From positions 1-60,435 of the forward strand of contig JAFXOI010000015.1 in the NCBI GenBank assembly GCA_017528825.1: a DNA stretch of 60,435 nucleotides. Reading direction: 5' to 3'. The notes beneath the pieces were generated by a model, which had not been told where the DNA came from, searched no databases, and saw only the letters and a program-made list of their open reading frames with translations. Below, piece by piece: positions 32,519 to 42,330 of the stretch. A program made the position numbers and the translations under genes. Each line of letters begins with the position of its first letter. Positions within the stretch are counted from its first letter, which is position 1. Source of the DNA: Elusimicrobiaceae bacterium (GTDB lineage Bacteria; Elusimicrobiota; Elusimicrobia; Elusimicrobiales; Elusimicrobiaceae).

Positions 32519-32961
32519 TATTTTGCTTCCTCCTGTGTTGGAATAGTTGCTACAAAAAGGGTATTGCCGTCTATTTTTTCTACGCGCACTTTTTCGCCTT
32601 CTTTGGCGGCTGCATTAAAATGAGCCCGCCAGTTATCTCCGTCGGTTTGTACACGGCCGATATGGTCCTCGTCGGGGGCAGTGACTACAATTACCACACG
32701 CCCGATCAATGCATCCACATTTGTTTTGACGTGCTTGGTGTGCATGTACAACCATTTTTTGGCCATGGGCCGTACGGAAATAAAAGCCAGCAGGGAGATA
32801 CACACAAACAAAACCGATTGGCTACCGATGCCCAGTCCTAACCATGCCGCAAAGGCAGAGCCCAACAGCCCGATACCAAAGCAGGTAAGAGAAAAGTCCA
32901 TCGTGAACAATTCTCCGATAAAACATCCTACCGCTACAATCAAATAAGTATAGTAAGGCAT
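32518..32961 (-). CDS. NfeD-like membrane protein
   Basis: The 147-residue protein has three or four membrane segments (to about residue 65) and a C-terminal OB-fold domain (ALIGRVVIVVTAP...GRVQTDGDNWRAH). ATG at 32961 is used because GGAGGAATC lies directly before it; a longer TTG reading would include the RBS. It is the partner of the SPFH protein. Confidence 0.9.
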   Translation of the reverse strand: MPYYTYLIVAVGCFIGELFTMDFSLTCFGIGLLGSAFAAWLGLGIGSQSVLFVCISLLAFISVRPMAKKWLYMHTKHVKTNVDALIGRVVIVVTAPDEDHIGRVQTDGDNWRAHFNAAAKEGEKVRVEKIDGNTLFVATIPTQEEAK

Positions 32962-32976
32962 GATTCCTCCCGACAA

Positions 32977-33828
32977 TTAATTTTTTAACACGTCCATATA
33001 CTGACGTAAAAACGTAAGCCGCCTCTCATCGCGCAGTTTGTTGAGAATAAAAATCATGTGGCTGAAGAAACGGCGCAATATCAAACGAGAAGAAAGTGGT
33101 TGTACAAATGCCTCATTCCATTCCAAATTGCGCTCAAAAATATAATTTTTGCAATCTTCTAAAGTAAGCAAGCGGCCGTTTTCTAACGGATCGGCAAATA
33201 AAGGTTGCGAGGCGTCTTGAGGTTGCAAAGTAGGCAGTACTCGTCCGGCCAAATCGACTACGCCGGCTTCCAGCCCAAAACGTTTTGCGCAGACGGTGTA
33301 CAAACAGCACATGCACAAGGCAGCGCCTTGCTTTTTTTGCAAAAAGCGCCCAAATGAAATTTCCTTAATGTCATGGGCGGCCGGCAGCACCGCATATTGT
33401 TGGGTATGAAAGAAAAATTGCCCCAAATAGTTCCAAATATCCGCCGCAGACGTGCAGTTAGCCAGTATCGGGCGCAACTGACGGGCCAGCTCGTCAATGT
33501 GCTGGCTGATTTCTTGACGGGTGATAGCGGGATTGACAAAGCGGGTGACCAGCGTAAGGGCTTCTTCCAGTTCCGGATTGATTTTGCCGGTGAAAAGAGA
33601 AATCTGTTTTGTTAAATCTTCCCAATATACTTCTTGCATGGCACCTACAAAAGCGGCCGGTAAAGAAGAATGAAAATCTTGCTCAATGACGCTGTGCAAC
33701 GCCTGGGGATTGTTTTGCATGATATGCGCCAATTCCTTTTTGAGCAAAGCCGCCTCCGGGCCGGTTTCGCGGCCCAATAAATCGATGAGTGCTTTAATTT
33801 GGGAAGGTCGAATTTGTTGCATATACAT
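32977..33828 (-). CDS. SirB1/transglutaminase-like protein
   Basis: In this 283-residue protein an Asp/Glu-rich helical N-terminus leads to a segment (FGRFLQKKQGAALCMCCLY, then AKRFGLEAGVVDLAGRVLP) that matches the layout of SirB1_N/transglutaminase-like core 2 proteins. Two Cys occur near the position of the papain-like nucleophile, but activity is not certain. No clear SD is visible at the start. It lies 15 bp upstream of the nfeD gene and may share its transcript. Confidence 0.65.
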   Translation of the reverse strand: MYMQQIRPSQIKALIDLLGRETGPEAALLKKELAHIMQNNPQALHSVIEQDFHSSLPAAFVGAMQEVYWEDLTKQISLFTGKINPELEEALTLVTRFVNPAITRQEISQHIDELARQLRPILANCTSAADIWNYLGQFFFHTQQYAVLPAAHDIKEISFGRFLQKKQGAALCMCCLYTVCAKRFGLEAGVVDLAGRVLPTLQPQDASQPLFADPLENGRLLTLEDCKNYIFERNLEWNEAFVQPLSSRLILRRFFSHMIFILNKLRDERRLTFLRQYMDVLKN

Positions 33829-33930
33829 AATCTAGCAAATTTAGCCGTTTCGTGCACGAAAATAAAAGGAGTATTTTTAATTGTAAAATGTTTTACATAG
33901 GTTTGCCACTAAACGCTCGTTTTTAATAAA

Positions 33931-33959
33931 AAAACCCGCGCCAAAAGCGCGGGTTTTTT
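33931..33959. terminator. Bidirectional terminator
   Basis: Stem AAACCCGCGC/GCGCGGGTTT with A and T runs on both sides. It ends the OmpA lipoprotein gene (minus). Confidence 0.85.
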
Positions 33960-33973
33960 AACGAGCAAAAGAT

Positions 33974-34627
33974 TTATTGAATATCTTTTTCGTTAGCGGT
34001 AATCAAGAGTTCCACGCGGCGGTTTTTGGCGCGGCCGGCTTCGGTGCTGTTGTCAGCCACCGGTTGGGCAGAACCATAACCGACGTATTGAATGCTCAAG
34101 GTTTTCAAACCGTTACCGATTAAATAATCATATACGGCTTTAGCACGTTGAGTGGAAAGCGGCTTATTGACCGCATCAGAGCCGGTAGAATCGGCGTGAC
34201 CGGCGACGATGATATTGTTTTTCGGATATTTCTTCAACACACGCAATAAATCATTAAGCGTGGTCACAGAAGCGGAAGACAAGGCCGCATTACCGGTTTC
34301 AAATAAAATATCGTTTTTCAACGTAATGACTAAGCGAATCGTTTTGCCGTTTGCATCTTTGACTTTGGTTACGTCAGCAATGGCGGCTAACTCTTTGGCT
34401 TGTTTGTCATAATAGTTACCCAAAGCACCACCGACTGCAGCACCTGCTAAGGCACCATAGATGGCTCCCTGATAACTTTTTCCGCCGGTATTATTGGCGA
34501 TTACGGCTCCGGTTAAAGCACCTACGGCCGCCCCGCCGCCCGCACCGATAGCGGTACGTTTACCCGGGGTGGTGCAAGCAGTCAGCAATAATGCCACGCT
34601 TACGCCCAGTAACATCATTTTTTTCAT
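33974..34627 (-). CDS. OmpA-family lipoprotein
   Basis: The 217-residue protein has a lipoprotein signal with lipobox LTAC (C18). A glycine-zipper region (about 28-72, GAGGGAAVGALTGAV) follows, and the C-terminal OmpA domain (about 105-212) has NIIVAGHADSTGSD and KNRRVELLI, which bind peptidoglycan. It tethers the outer membrane to the cell wall. SD AAGGAG is present, and it is transcribed alone. Confidence 0.94.
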   Translation of the reverse strand: MKKMMLLGVSVALLLTACTTPGKRTAIGAGGGAAVGALTGAVIANNTGGKSYQGAIYGALAGAAVGGALGNYYDKQAKELAAIADVTKVKDANGKTIRLVITLKNDILFETGNAALSSASVTTLNDLLRVLKKYPKNNIIVAGHADSTGSDAVNKPLSTQRAKAVYDYLIGNGLKTLSIQYVGYGSAQPVADNSTEAGRAKNRRVELLITANEKDIQ

Positions 34628-34715
34628 GGTATTCTCCTTTTTCGGCCTAGGGCCGGATATGTAGTAAATATATTTTAACTTTTTTGAACGAACTTGTAAG
34701 TACTTATTCCTATCG

Positions 34716-35666
34716 CTATTTAGCGCGTTGGTGAAAAATAAATTTCAACCATCCCGGATAAAGCGCCACTATGTAGAGTACAATAAAGCCCCGAGCCACC
34801 AATCTTCCCCAATGCGGCCCCATCCAAAGGATGCAATACTTCTGCAGAAACATAATAAGTAGCACCAAAGGAATTAACCCTACTATTCCCCAAATAATTT
34901 CTTTCCAGTTAAGGCCGGTTGCCTCAAAACCAATCCAGCGTTTTTCAATGTAGCGTGCGACACAAAATGCCGCCAAGGCCCCAATATCTTTATAGCCGTC
35001 ATTCATCATTTTTTGCGGATCTACCAATAGTTTTCCGTCGATATAATCTAAAGGATAAGGCTTGTAGGTGATGTATAATAGGGCCAATGCGGAAAATAAA
35101 ATTCCGCCCAATAAAAATTTATTTTCCTGCTCGGGATGTTTGTCCACATAGGCAAATATTTTCCACGTGCCCCACAACGAGAGAACTCCTAGTAACAGCC
35201 CTACGCCCACATCTTGCGGAGTGTGCACTCCCAGATAGTTACGGGAAAATCCGGTTATTAAAATGGCAATGATACATAAAACAGCCGCCCAACGCATGCG
35301 GGGGCTATGCCAAAAACCAACTGCCATACCGCCGTAAATGGGAGTAGCGGTGGTGGTGTGTCCGCTGGGGAAAGAATAACCCGTCGCCGTTTCAATGGCA
35401 TTTCCGGCAGGTAATACCCGCGGGTCCCGTATCCAAGGACGATAGGCGCACACGGTTAATTTCAGTACGGCATTGAATGCCACACAGATATGTAGCGCCG
35501 TTAACGTGAACAAACCGTTTCGTTTATGAACGGTCCAATAAATAAATGTAGGCAGTAACACCAAATAAGTTACCGCAAACAAGGAAACCATCTCCAAGCA
35601 CGGGGTCCAAGCATCTTGGATGCTGTTTCTAAATTGTTGTAGCCACAACAAGTATTCAATATCCAT
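34716..35666 (-). CDS. PAP2-family membrane phosphatase
   Basis: The 316-residue, multi-pass protein carries the three PAP2 motifs: KLTVCAYRPW (about 69-78), SFPSGHT (about 97-103) and SRNYLGVHTPQDV (about 142-154). Members dephosphorylate lipid phosphates such as undecaprenyl pyrophosphate or lipid A. The C-terminal third is extra, with four more hydrophobic segments. SD AAGGAG is present. Confidence 0.9.
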   Translation of the reverse strand: MDIEYLLWLQQFRNSIQDAWTPCLEMVSLFAVTYLVLLPTFIYWTVHKRNGLFTLTALHICVAFNAVLKLTVCAYRPWIRDPRVLPAGNAIETATGYSFPSGHTTTATPIYGGMAVGFWHSPRMRWAAVLCIIAILITGFSRNYLGVHTPQDVGVGLLLGVLSLWGTWKIFAYVDKHPEQENKFLLGGILFSALALLYITYKPYPLDYIDGKLLVDPQKMMNDGYKDIGALAAFCVARYIEKRWIGFEATGLNWKEIIWGIVGLIPLVLLIMFLQKYCILWMGPHWGRLVARGFIVLYIVALYPGWLKFIFHQRAK

Positions 35667-35682
35667 CTTTTTCTCCTTTTAT

Positions 35683-36831
35683 TTAATTTAATCCTAACGA
35701 AGTTAAAAGCCGGCGTAACAACCCTTCCGTTTTTTCTTTGGCCGGTGTGCGAGAAATGGCATTGGAATGACGTTGAGTATGCAGTGCCAAAGAAAGAGCC
35801 GAGGTAAAAGAAGGGCCCAGCATTTCTTCGCTATCTGCAATTAATTGATCATGTCCCGCCAGTTTCACCCGTCTAACGGAAAAAACAGATTTAGCGGCAT
35901 TTTTTACGGGAATATCAGCCCCACCGCCGGTAAGTACGATTTGGTGAGGGGCATATTTAATGTAAGAGAGCGATTGCACCAACTCGTGATGTATTTTTTT
36001 AAGTAGTTTTTGGGCGGCTTCGTCCAATACGTCATCCATAATTTCATCTTCCCCGTAGGTATAATCTCGCTGAATTTTTTGCGCTTCCTGAAATTCGTTT
36101 TGCAACGTGTAGGCTACTTCTTGAGTGACAAGTTCAGCCCCTAACGGGATTTCCCAAGCCGCTTCTAAAAGTCCTTTGTGGTACAAGGCTGCGGAACTGT
36201 TTTGCGCGCCGATATCTAAAAGCAAAACACCGGCTTGTTTTTCTTCGGGCTTAAGCAAAGTATCACACAAAGTTAATAGAGTCGGTACCACTACAAAATC
36301 TTCAGAACCGGCCGCAGTTAAGACGCGGTTCAAATTATGCAGATGGCTGCGCAAAGCACAAGAAATAAAACTTTCTACTTCTAAATTATTGCCGCTGAGC
36401 CCCACGGGATTAACTCCCATTTTCCCATCTAAAGTAAAACATTGCGGTAATACGTGCACAATCTCTAACTCTTCACTTAAACTTTCCGGCAAAGATTGAT
36501 CCAAGACGGCTTGTACATCTTTTTCGGTAATCACTTGATTTTTACTGGTGATGGAAAGAAAACCGCTGGTACGGCGGAAACTTAAAAATCCGCCTCGCAG
36601 TCCGACGGTAAGCGTGGGGGTAAAAGGAGCATATTCGCTCATTTCTGCCAGTAGCTCTGATACGGTACGTACCGCATGGTCAAAGTCCAGTATATAACTG
36701 GCACTAATGGAAGCGCACGGCACCTGCACGCTACGGCGTACGCGGAAGGTGTTGGTAATGCTGTCATAAGAGGTAAGCACGGCCGCAATTTGGCCACTAC
36801 CGAAATCTAAGGCTAAAAAGTGTTCTTCCAT
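35683..36831 (-). CDS. ftsA: FtsA-like cell-division ATPase
   Basis: The 382-residue, actin-fold protein has phosphate-1 motif LALDFGSGQIAAV (about 6-18), a 1C-type domain region (ITEKDVQAVLDQ, then LPQCFTLDG and NPVGLSGNNLEVE) that is typical of FtsA rather than PilM, and phosphate-2/adenosine motifs (LLLDIGAQNS, VLTGGGAD). It ends in a basic amphipathic helix (LLRRLLTSLG) suited to membrane binding. No ftsZ or ftsQ is adjacent, so the symbol is tentative. Confidence 0.75.
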   Translation of the reverse strand: MEEHFLALDFGSGQIAAVLTSYDSITNTFRVRRSVQVPCASISASYILDFDHAVRTVSELLAEMSEYAPFTPTLTVGLRGGFLSFRRTSGFLSITSKNQVITEKDVQAVLDQSLPESLSEELEIVHVLPQCFTLDGKMGVNPVGLSGNNLEVESFISCALRSHLHNLNRVLTAAGSEDFVVVPTLLTLCDTLLKPEEKQAGVLLLDIGAQNSSAALYHKGLLEAAWEIPLGAELVTQEVAYTLQNEFQEAQKIQRDYTYGEDEIMDDVLDEAAQKLLKKIHHELVQSLSYIKYAPHQIVLTGGGADIPVKNAAKSVFSVRRVKLAGHDQLIADSEEMLGPSFTSALSLALHTQRHSNAISRTPAKEKTEGLLRRLLTSLGLN

Positions 36832-36901
36832 GGCCTTATTTTATCAAATTTGGGGTGTAACTGCTTTCGCCTACAAATCGGCGTGAAAAGTAAATTTTTA
36901 T

Positions 36902-38818
36902 ATGGAACTTAGGCGGCAGAGAGAAGGGGGAATTTCATATAATATAGACGTGATAGAAATTAAGGATTTATCTTTTCATTTTGGGTTACGCACCTTGTTT
37001 GAAGGGGCGAATCTGCTTGTGCCCGACGGCGTGAAAATGGGTGTCGTGGGGCTCAACGGATGCGGTAAATCTACCTTATTTAAGCTGATCACCGGCGAAC
37101 TCTTTCCGGACGGTGGGAAAATCGATATTTCACGCGGAACACAGCTGGCCAGCGTGGCGCAGGAAATTAAAGATCCGTCCAAAAAATTACTAGATTTTGT
37201 ATTGGAATCTGACTTAGAAATGACCCGTTTGCAACACAAATTGCAACAATCTGATCTTTCCGGTGAAAAGTTAGCCGAAATTTATGATCGGTTAGATAGT
37301 TTGGGGGTGCACTCGGCTACGGCCCGGGCCAGTGCCATTTTAAGCGGTTTGGGATTTGTCAATGAAGATTTTGAACGCCCGCTGAAAGAATTTTCCGGCG
37401 GATGGCAAGTGCGCGCCAATTTAGCCGCCACTTTATATGCACCGAGCAACTGTTTACTACTCGACGAGCCCACCAACCATTTGGATTTAGAAACGGCCAC
37501 GTGGCTGGAGAATTATCTTTCTAAGACGGAAAAAACCGTACTTCTTATCAGCCATGACCGCCATATTTTAAATCGCTTATGCGATAAAATCGTACACGTA
37601 GAGCAAAGCCAGCTCAAAGTATATAACGGCAATTATGATACCTATGAGCGCACGCGGCAGGCCGAGCAGGAAGGGGCGCGTTTGGCGGCAGCTAAACATG
37701 AGCGGGTCGTGGCGCATTTGCAAAGTTTTGTGGATCGTTTCCGTTATAAAGCGACCAAAGCCAAACAAGCTCAAAGCCGCCTCAAAATGATTGAAAAATT
37801 GGGAGAGCCTCCGGAGGTAATTAAAGATCCGCAAGTGCATTTTCAGTTTCCTTCCCCAAGCCACTTGACGCAAGCCTTAATTACGCTGGAAGAAGCGGTG
37901 GCCGGATACGATGATCAACCGGTGTTGCAACATCTTACACTGCGTATTGAGCCCGATGACCGTATTGCTCTTTTAGGCGCAAACGGGAACGGAAAATCTA
38001 CGCTTGCCAAGGTGTTGTCGCATCGCTTGTTACTAATGAGCGGGCGAATGACGATTGCCAAAAAAATCAAAATTGCTTATTTTTCCCAGCATCAGACGGA
38101 AGAATTAGATCTTGAAAAAACACCGTTTGAAATGTTGGCCGGTTTAATGCCACCGGGGACGAGCGAAACACAAATCCGTGCCCAACTGGGTGCGTTTGGC
38201 CTTAATAAATCCAAGTCGGATACCGTTATCGGCAAATTGTCCGGCGGGGAGAAAAGCCGTTTGCTCCTGGCAATCATTACCAAAGATGCCCCGCATTTGT
38301 TAATTTTAGACGAGCCCACCAACCATTTAGACATTTTATCGCGCCAAGCCTTGCTGGAAGCCTTAAATCACTATGAGGGGGCAGTGGTGTTAATCACGCA
38401 CGATTTGCATGTGATAGAAATGGCTTGCGATACTTTGTGGCTGGTAAAGGGGGGCACGTGCCAGATTTATCGCGGAGATTTGGAGGACTATAAAGCCAGC
38501 CTTTTAAAGAAAAATGATAAGGGCTCCAGCGCTGCCAGCGACAAAGAAAACTCTGCCGAAACCCGCCGAAAAAATGCCGCTGCCAGGCGAGCTTTGCTGG
38601 CCCCGCTTAAAAAAGAAATCCGCGAACTGGATAAAAAATTGGAAAAATTAAACGCCCGTAAACAAGAGCTGGAAAATTTACTGGTGCAACGCTATGACGC
38701 CGATAACAGTATTGAGTTGGCCTTACTGGGAGATCAGATTTCAAACGCGGAAGAACGGTGGCTGTTTCTAAACCAACAATGTGAAGATGTTTTGGCCGGT
38801 AAAGAGGAGGCATTATGA
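36902..38818 (+). CDS. ABC-F family ATPase
   Basis: This soluble protein has two ABC domains and no membrane part; it acts on the ribosome or in related tasks. Walker A GLNGCGKST (about 50) and GANGNGKST (about 360), signatures FSGGWQ and LSGGEK, and two DEPTNHLD motifs are present. The linker (about 240-310) and a coiled-coil C-terminus (about 560-630) fit the YheS/Uup-like group. The start is uncertain: ATG 36902 gives 638 residues, but GTG 36950 aligns better with family N-termini and has a TATAAT 6 bp upstream. Confidence 0.92.
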   Translation: MELRRQREGGISYNIDVIEIKDLSFHFGLRTLFEGANLLVPDGVKMGVVGLNGCGKSTLFKLITGELFPDGGKIDISRGTQLASVAQEIKDPSKKLLDFVLESDLEMTRLQHKLQQSDLSGEKLAEIYDRLDSLGVHSATARASAILSGLGFVNEDFERPLKEFSGGWQVRANLAATLYAPSNCLLLDEPTNHLDLETATWLENYLSKTEKTVLLISHDRHILNRLCDKIVHVEQSQLKVYNGNYDTYERTRQAEQEGARLAAAKHERVVAHLQSFVDRFRYKATKAKQAQSRLKMIEKLGEPPEVIKDPQVHFQFPSPSHLTQALITLEEAVAGYDDQPVLQHLTLRIEPDDRIALLGANGNGKSTLAKVLSHRLLLMSGRMTIAKKIKIAYFSQHQTEELDLEKTPFEMLAGLMPPGTSETQIRAQLGAFGLNKSKSDTVIGKLSGGEKSRLLLAIITKDAPHLLILDEPTNHLDILSRQALLEALNHYEGAVVLITHDLHVIEMACDTLWLVKGGTCQIYRGDLEDYKASLLKKNDKGSSAASDKENSAETRRKNAAARRALLAPLKKEIRELDKKLEKLNARKQELENLLVQRYDADNSIELALLGDQISNAEERWLFLNQQCEDVLAGKEEAL

Positions 38819-40236
38819 GCGCATTTGATTTATTAACCCCGGATTTACAAGTTGCCCTGAAACGTCTGAACATCACGGAACCGACGCAGATACAACAATC
38901 GGCTTTACCGCCGGTGCTTCAAGGGCGTGACGTGTTGGCTACCGCGCAAACCGGTACCGGAAAAACATTTGCTTTCCTCTTGCCGCTTATCACACATCTG
39001 CGTGCACGGCCTGAGAGTGCGGCGCTTATCTTATCTCCTACGCGCGAACTGGCACAACAGACCCAAGCAGCCTTGGAAAGCCTGGTACCGCCCGAAGAAT
39101 TACTATCGGTGTTAATTATTGGCGGAGAAAATATACATAAACAATATGCACTACTGCGCCGAAAACCACGCCTGATTATCGGCACGCCGGGACGGATTAT
39201 AGACCATATTCTGCATAAAAGCATTCCCCTCAAAAACATTGCTTTTTTAGTACTAGATGAAGCGGATCGGATGCTGGATATGGGGTTTATTCCGGATGTG
39301 CGAAAAATTTGCACGGCCTTACCAACCCCGCGCCAAACATTATTATTTTCAGCTACTTTGCCCAAAGAAATTGAGCAATTAGCGGGGGGACTTTTGGTAA
39401 GTCCGGTGCGCGTACAAATCGGCTCAGTGACTCGTCCGGTGGATTTAGTAGTACAGCAAATCATTCGTTTGGGTACGCGCGAGCGCTTGGGGCAATTACT
39501 CACGGAACTGGAAAGCCGCCGCGGACAGATTTTGATTTTCGTAAAAAGTAAACACTTGGCAGATAAACTGGCCAAACAACTTAAACAATATGGAGTAAAG
39601 GCCAATGCTTTGCACGGCGATTTGCGTCAAAACAGACGGCGGCAAGTAATGGAGTTTTTCCGCACAGGGACAGTGCCGGTGTTGGTGGCCACGGATGTGG
39701 CAGCCCGCGGGCTTGATGTGGACGGCATGACTTGTGTGATTAATTATGATTTGCCGCAATGTCCGGAAGATTATATCCACCGTATCGGACGCACCGGCCG
39801 GGCCGGCAGTGTGGGCACCGCCCTTTCCTTTATACTGGAGGAAGATGACAGTAAGTGGAAGGATATTGTGCGTACGTGCCATTTAGGGAAAATAGCGGAA
39901 CTGACTAAGGGCGATCGCCCTTTACCAAAGCCCAAATTTGTGCCGGATAGGGGAGCTGCAAAACCCAAGAAAGTTTCGATTCAAAAAGAAAAATCCCTAC
40001 CGGTTGTATCTTCTGATAAATCTCGTTTGGAAGGAAAGAAAACCGCTTCTGCGCCGTCCGCTGCCAAGAAGAAACCGGTGCCGGCAACGGTGCCAGCTCC
40101 CGATAAATCTTTTGGTTTTGCGGTGATGCGTGTGGGACGGAAAAAGAGACAATCCGGTGTTTCCGCTTCGCAAGAAAAAGCCGCCAAACATCGCCGACCG
40201 TTTTCTTTTCACTTCAAAAAACGCCGCAAAAAATAA
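38815..40236 (+). CDS. DEAD-box RNA helicase (RhlE-like)
   Basis: The 473 residues carry motifs Q (TEPTQIQ), I (AQTGTGKT), II (DEAD, about 145), III (SAT) and VI (HRIGRTGRAG). The C-terminal ~90 residues are Lys/Arg/Pro-rich and likely bind RNA. The ATG overlaps the ABC-F stop by 4 bp, so the two ribosome or RNA-related genes are coupled. Confidence 0.95.
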   Translation: MSAFDLLTPDLQVALKRLNITEPTQIQQSALPPVLQGRDVLATAQTGTGKTFAFLLPLITHLRARPESAALILSPTRELAQQTQAALESLVPPEELLSVLIIGGENIHKQYALLRRKPRLIIGTPGRIIDHILHKSIPLKNIAFLVLDEADRMLDMGFIPDVRKICTALPTPRQTLLFSATLPKEIEQLAGGLLVSPVRVQIGSVTRPVDLVVQQIIRLGTRERLGQLLTELESRRGQILIFVKSKHLADKLAKQLKQYGVKANALHGDLRQNRRRQVMEFFRTGTVPVLVATDVAARGLDVDGMTCVINYDLPQCPEDYIHRIGRTGRAGSVGTALSFILEEDDSKWKDIVRTCHLGKIAELTKGDRPLPKPKFVPDRGAAKPKKVSIQKEKSLPVVSSDKSRLEGKKTASAPSAAKKKPVPATVPAPDKSFGFAVMRVGRKKRQSGVSASQEKAAKHRRPFSFHFKKRRKK

Positions 40237-40260
40237 CACCCCGCTTTTGGCGAGGTGTTA
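40234..40260. terminator. Terminator between the DEAD-box gene and the pilin
   Basis: TAACACCCCGC pairs with GCGAGGTGTTA, with A-rich DNA before it and no long T-run on the plus strand. On the minus strand it is followed by TTATTTTTT, so it best serves the pilin gene. Confidence 0.75.
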
Positions 40261-40274
40261 AACGATACACGAAA

Positions 40275-40748
40275 TTATTTAATTTCTCTGCAACCGCTGG
40301 GTAGCGTAGGAGTGGTGCTTGCCTGTGCGGTACTTTGACAGACCCAACTGGTGTCCGGGCAACAAGCAATCGGTGCATAGACGCCGTTGGCATTATGCGT
40401 AGGGTACATAAAGTCTAAATGGTAATCCCCTTTATTGCTGGTAACGCGTACGCGATCGCTCATTAAGGTATAGGTAAAATTGCCGTCGTCTATTTCAGTG
40501 CCCGCGAAAGAATCAACCCCGATAAACGAAGCGTCTATTTGATTAAAGTTGGTGGGGACTTCGCTGTTGATGGATCTGAAACGAACGGCTGAATCCAATA
40601 AGGTCTTTCCGTTTGTTAAACCTTCCATCATTTCTGCGCGGCGGATGGATTTGGTATATTGCGGCACGGCAATAGCAGTCAGAATGCCGATAATCAGCAC
40701 CACTGCCATTAATTCGATTAGAGTAAAACCTTGTTTATTAGCAAACAT
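40275..40748 (-). CDS. Type IV pilin-like (PulG-type) protein
   Basis: The 157-residue protein has leader MFANKQG, then FTLIELMAVVLIIGILTAIA, the class III signal and helix. A head domain with a C-terminal CCPDTSWVC...C cysteine cluster follows. SD AAGGAG is present, and it is a single gene. It differs from the two other pilins in the window in its head sequence, so they are paralogues rather than recent copies. Confidence 0.93.
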   Translation of the reverse strand: MFANKQGFTLIELMAVVLIIGILTAIAVPQYTKSIRRAEMMEGLTNGKTLLDSAVRFRSINSEVPTNFNQIDASFIGVDSFAGTEIDDGNFTYTLMSDRVRVTSNKGDYHLDFMYPTHNANGVYAPIACCPDTSWVCQSTAQASTTPTLPSGCREIK

Positions 40749-40778
40749 ATGAGCTCTCCTTAAGTATTTCTTTTCTAC

Positions 40779-40807
40779 AGTATAATGATTTCAGAGCTGT
40801 GTGGCAA
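40779..40807 (-). promoter_or_regulatory. Promoter of the pilin at 40275-40748
   Basis: Minus-strand TTGCCA (40807-40802), a 17-bp spacer and TATACT (40784-40779). Confidence 0.75.
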
Positions 40808-40872
40808 GCCCAAAATGGGACATAGGATAGCAGTCTTGCTAGTTGTTTGTCAATAGTAGATTAAAAAAGGAC

Positions 40873-40901
40873 TTGCAAAATGTTTCTCAAAAAGTTTTAA
40901 T
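40873..40901 (+). promoter_or_regulatory. Promoter of the porin gene
   Basis: TTGCAA (40873-40878), a 17-bp spacer and TTTAAT (40896-40901). A strong SD (AAGGAGG) stands before the porin ATG. Confidence 0.65.
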
Positions 40902-40944
40902 CTAGGTGTAGGGTAGTTTAAAACTAATAAGGAGGAAGTACTGC

Positions 40945-42180
40945 ATGAAGAAACTACTAGGCTTGCTGTTGGTCGCTGCTGTGGCCTTCCCCGCAAGCGC
41001 TGATGTATTGAAAAACGTAAACCTCATTGGCGAAATTCAAACCATCGCCTCTGATGTTAACCATAACACTGACCCGGCATATTATAATGACGGCGTACAC
41101 ACCCGTGTGTTGGCTGGTTTATCTGCCCAACTCGTGGAAGATGTAACTGCCAACATTTTGTTCCAATATGCTGATACTTGGAACGGTAATATGGATGGGG
41201 ATACCATCAATGACTATGAAGGTCGGGTAAGAGTATCCAACGCCAATGTAGTGTTGTCTAACTTATTTGATTGCTTAGAAGCGACCGTCGGTCGTCAATT
41301 CTACGGTGATGAAGACAGCGCTGTCATGTATGTTGGTCCGAACCACTACAATGCGGAAACCCGCGCTGCTTATGCCCAATCTTTGGATGCGGTCAAATTG
41401 ACCTATGCCGATGATGTAAAAGCTTTTACCTTCATCGCCGGTAAAGTGGGCGTTGTAGATAATGGCATGGGCCCTGTAAACGTCTTGGGCGGTCTTGCTG
41501 ATGGTACCAAAATCATGGGTGGTGACTTCCGCTTGAACGTTACCGATGCAGTCAAATTGCAAGCTTACATCTACAATTTCGAAAAAATCACCGTGCTCAA
41601 TATTCCGGACGGTAACACTGATAAAGATGCCGGCTTGTATGGTGCCAAATTGAGCTTCACTCCGGAAGCTGGTTTATTTAGCGTAGAATATGCCCGCAAC
41701 TATGGCGGTGACCGCTTGATTAAAGAACATAAAGATACCGGTTACATGGTAAAAGCTGATGCCAAATTGGACATCAACGAATTTGCCGTGCGCGGTGCTT
41801 TCTTGTATGAACATGAAAACTTCCGGGCTTGGGGCAACTATACTCCGGGTTTGATCATTGGTCATAGATTGGCTGGTCAAATCGGACAATACTCCGGTGA
41901 AGGTGTCCGTATGTTCAACTTGGGTGTCGATTTTAACCCGTTTGAAAAATGGACCTTCTCCTTGGATGGCTATTCCTTCCAAGATCGTTATGCTCACCAT
42001 GCCTCTACTTGGGAAGCTGACTTAACCGCCAAATATACGCACAATGAATATGTGCAATTATTTGCTGGCTTAGGTTATGCCAAGTATGGTAATGATGAAG
42101 TCGCTGCAGGCACCACCTATAAAGATGCCTTCCACAAAGACAACATCAAAGGCCAAATCGGTATGTTGATTAACTTCTAA
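40945..42180 (+). CDS. Outer-membrane porin-like protein
   Basis: The 411-residue protein has a Sec signal peptide (MKKLLGLLLVAAVAFPASA, cut after about 19). A chain of amphipathic beta strands follows and ends in the aromatic IGMLINF, the C-terminal signature read by the Bam complex. The repetitive, highly translated codon pattern, strong SD and good terminator suggest an abundant protein. No specific porin family is recognised. Confidence 0.82.
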   Translation: MKKLLGLLLVAAVAFPASADVLKNVNLIGEIQTIASDVNHNTDPAYYNDGVHTRVLAGLSAQLVEDVTANILFQYADTWNGNMDGDTINDYEGRVRVSNANVVLSNLFDCLEATVGRQFYGDEDSAVMYVGPNHYNAETRAAYAQSLDAVKLTYADDVKAFTFIAGKVGVVDNGMGPVNVLGGLADGTKIMGGDFRLNVTDAVKLQAYIYNFEKITVLNIPDGNTDKDAGLYGAKLSFTPEAGLFSVEYARNYGGDRLIKEHKDTGYMVKADAKLDINEFAVRGAFLYEHENFRAWGNYTPGLIIGHRLAGQIGQYSGEGVRMFNLGVDFNPFEKWTFSLDGYSFQDRYAHHASTWEADLTAKYTHNEYVQLFAGLGYAKYGNDEVAAGTTYKDAFHKDNIKGQIGMLINF

Positions 42181-42200
42181 TCTTAGAAGAACAATCTAAA

Positions 42201-42226
42201 CCCCGCTCCTCGGAGCGGGGTTTTTT
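42201..42226 (+). terminator. Terminator of the porin gene
   Basis: CCCCGCTCC/GGAGCGGGG followed by TTTTTT, 20 bp after the stop. Confidence 0.93.
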
Positions 42227-42235
42227 CTTGTAAGT

Positions 42236-42325
42236 AAAAAAGTACGGGGAATATGCAAGCACATTCCCCGTTCCCCATTTATCCCCCGATAGACCCTTGC
42301 GGGTCGGACAAAAATCGCTTTGTTT
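42236..42325 (-). ncRNA. Candidate small RNA of about 90 nt
   Basis: On the minus strand a promoter at 42359-42331 is followed by about 90 nt with no ORF. There is an internal hairpin GACCC/GGGTC with loop GCAA (near 42305-42292). A terminator stem ACGGGGAAT/ATTCCCCGT (42271-42263 with 42252-42244) comes next, then a T-run (42241-42236). This is the structure of an autonomous sRNA gene between the porin and lpxI. No known family is recognised. Confidence 0.6.
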
Positions 42326-42330
42326 CTTTT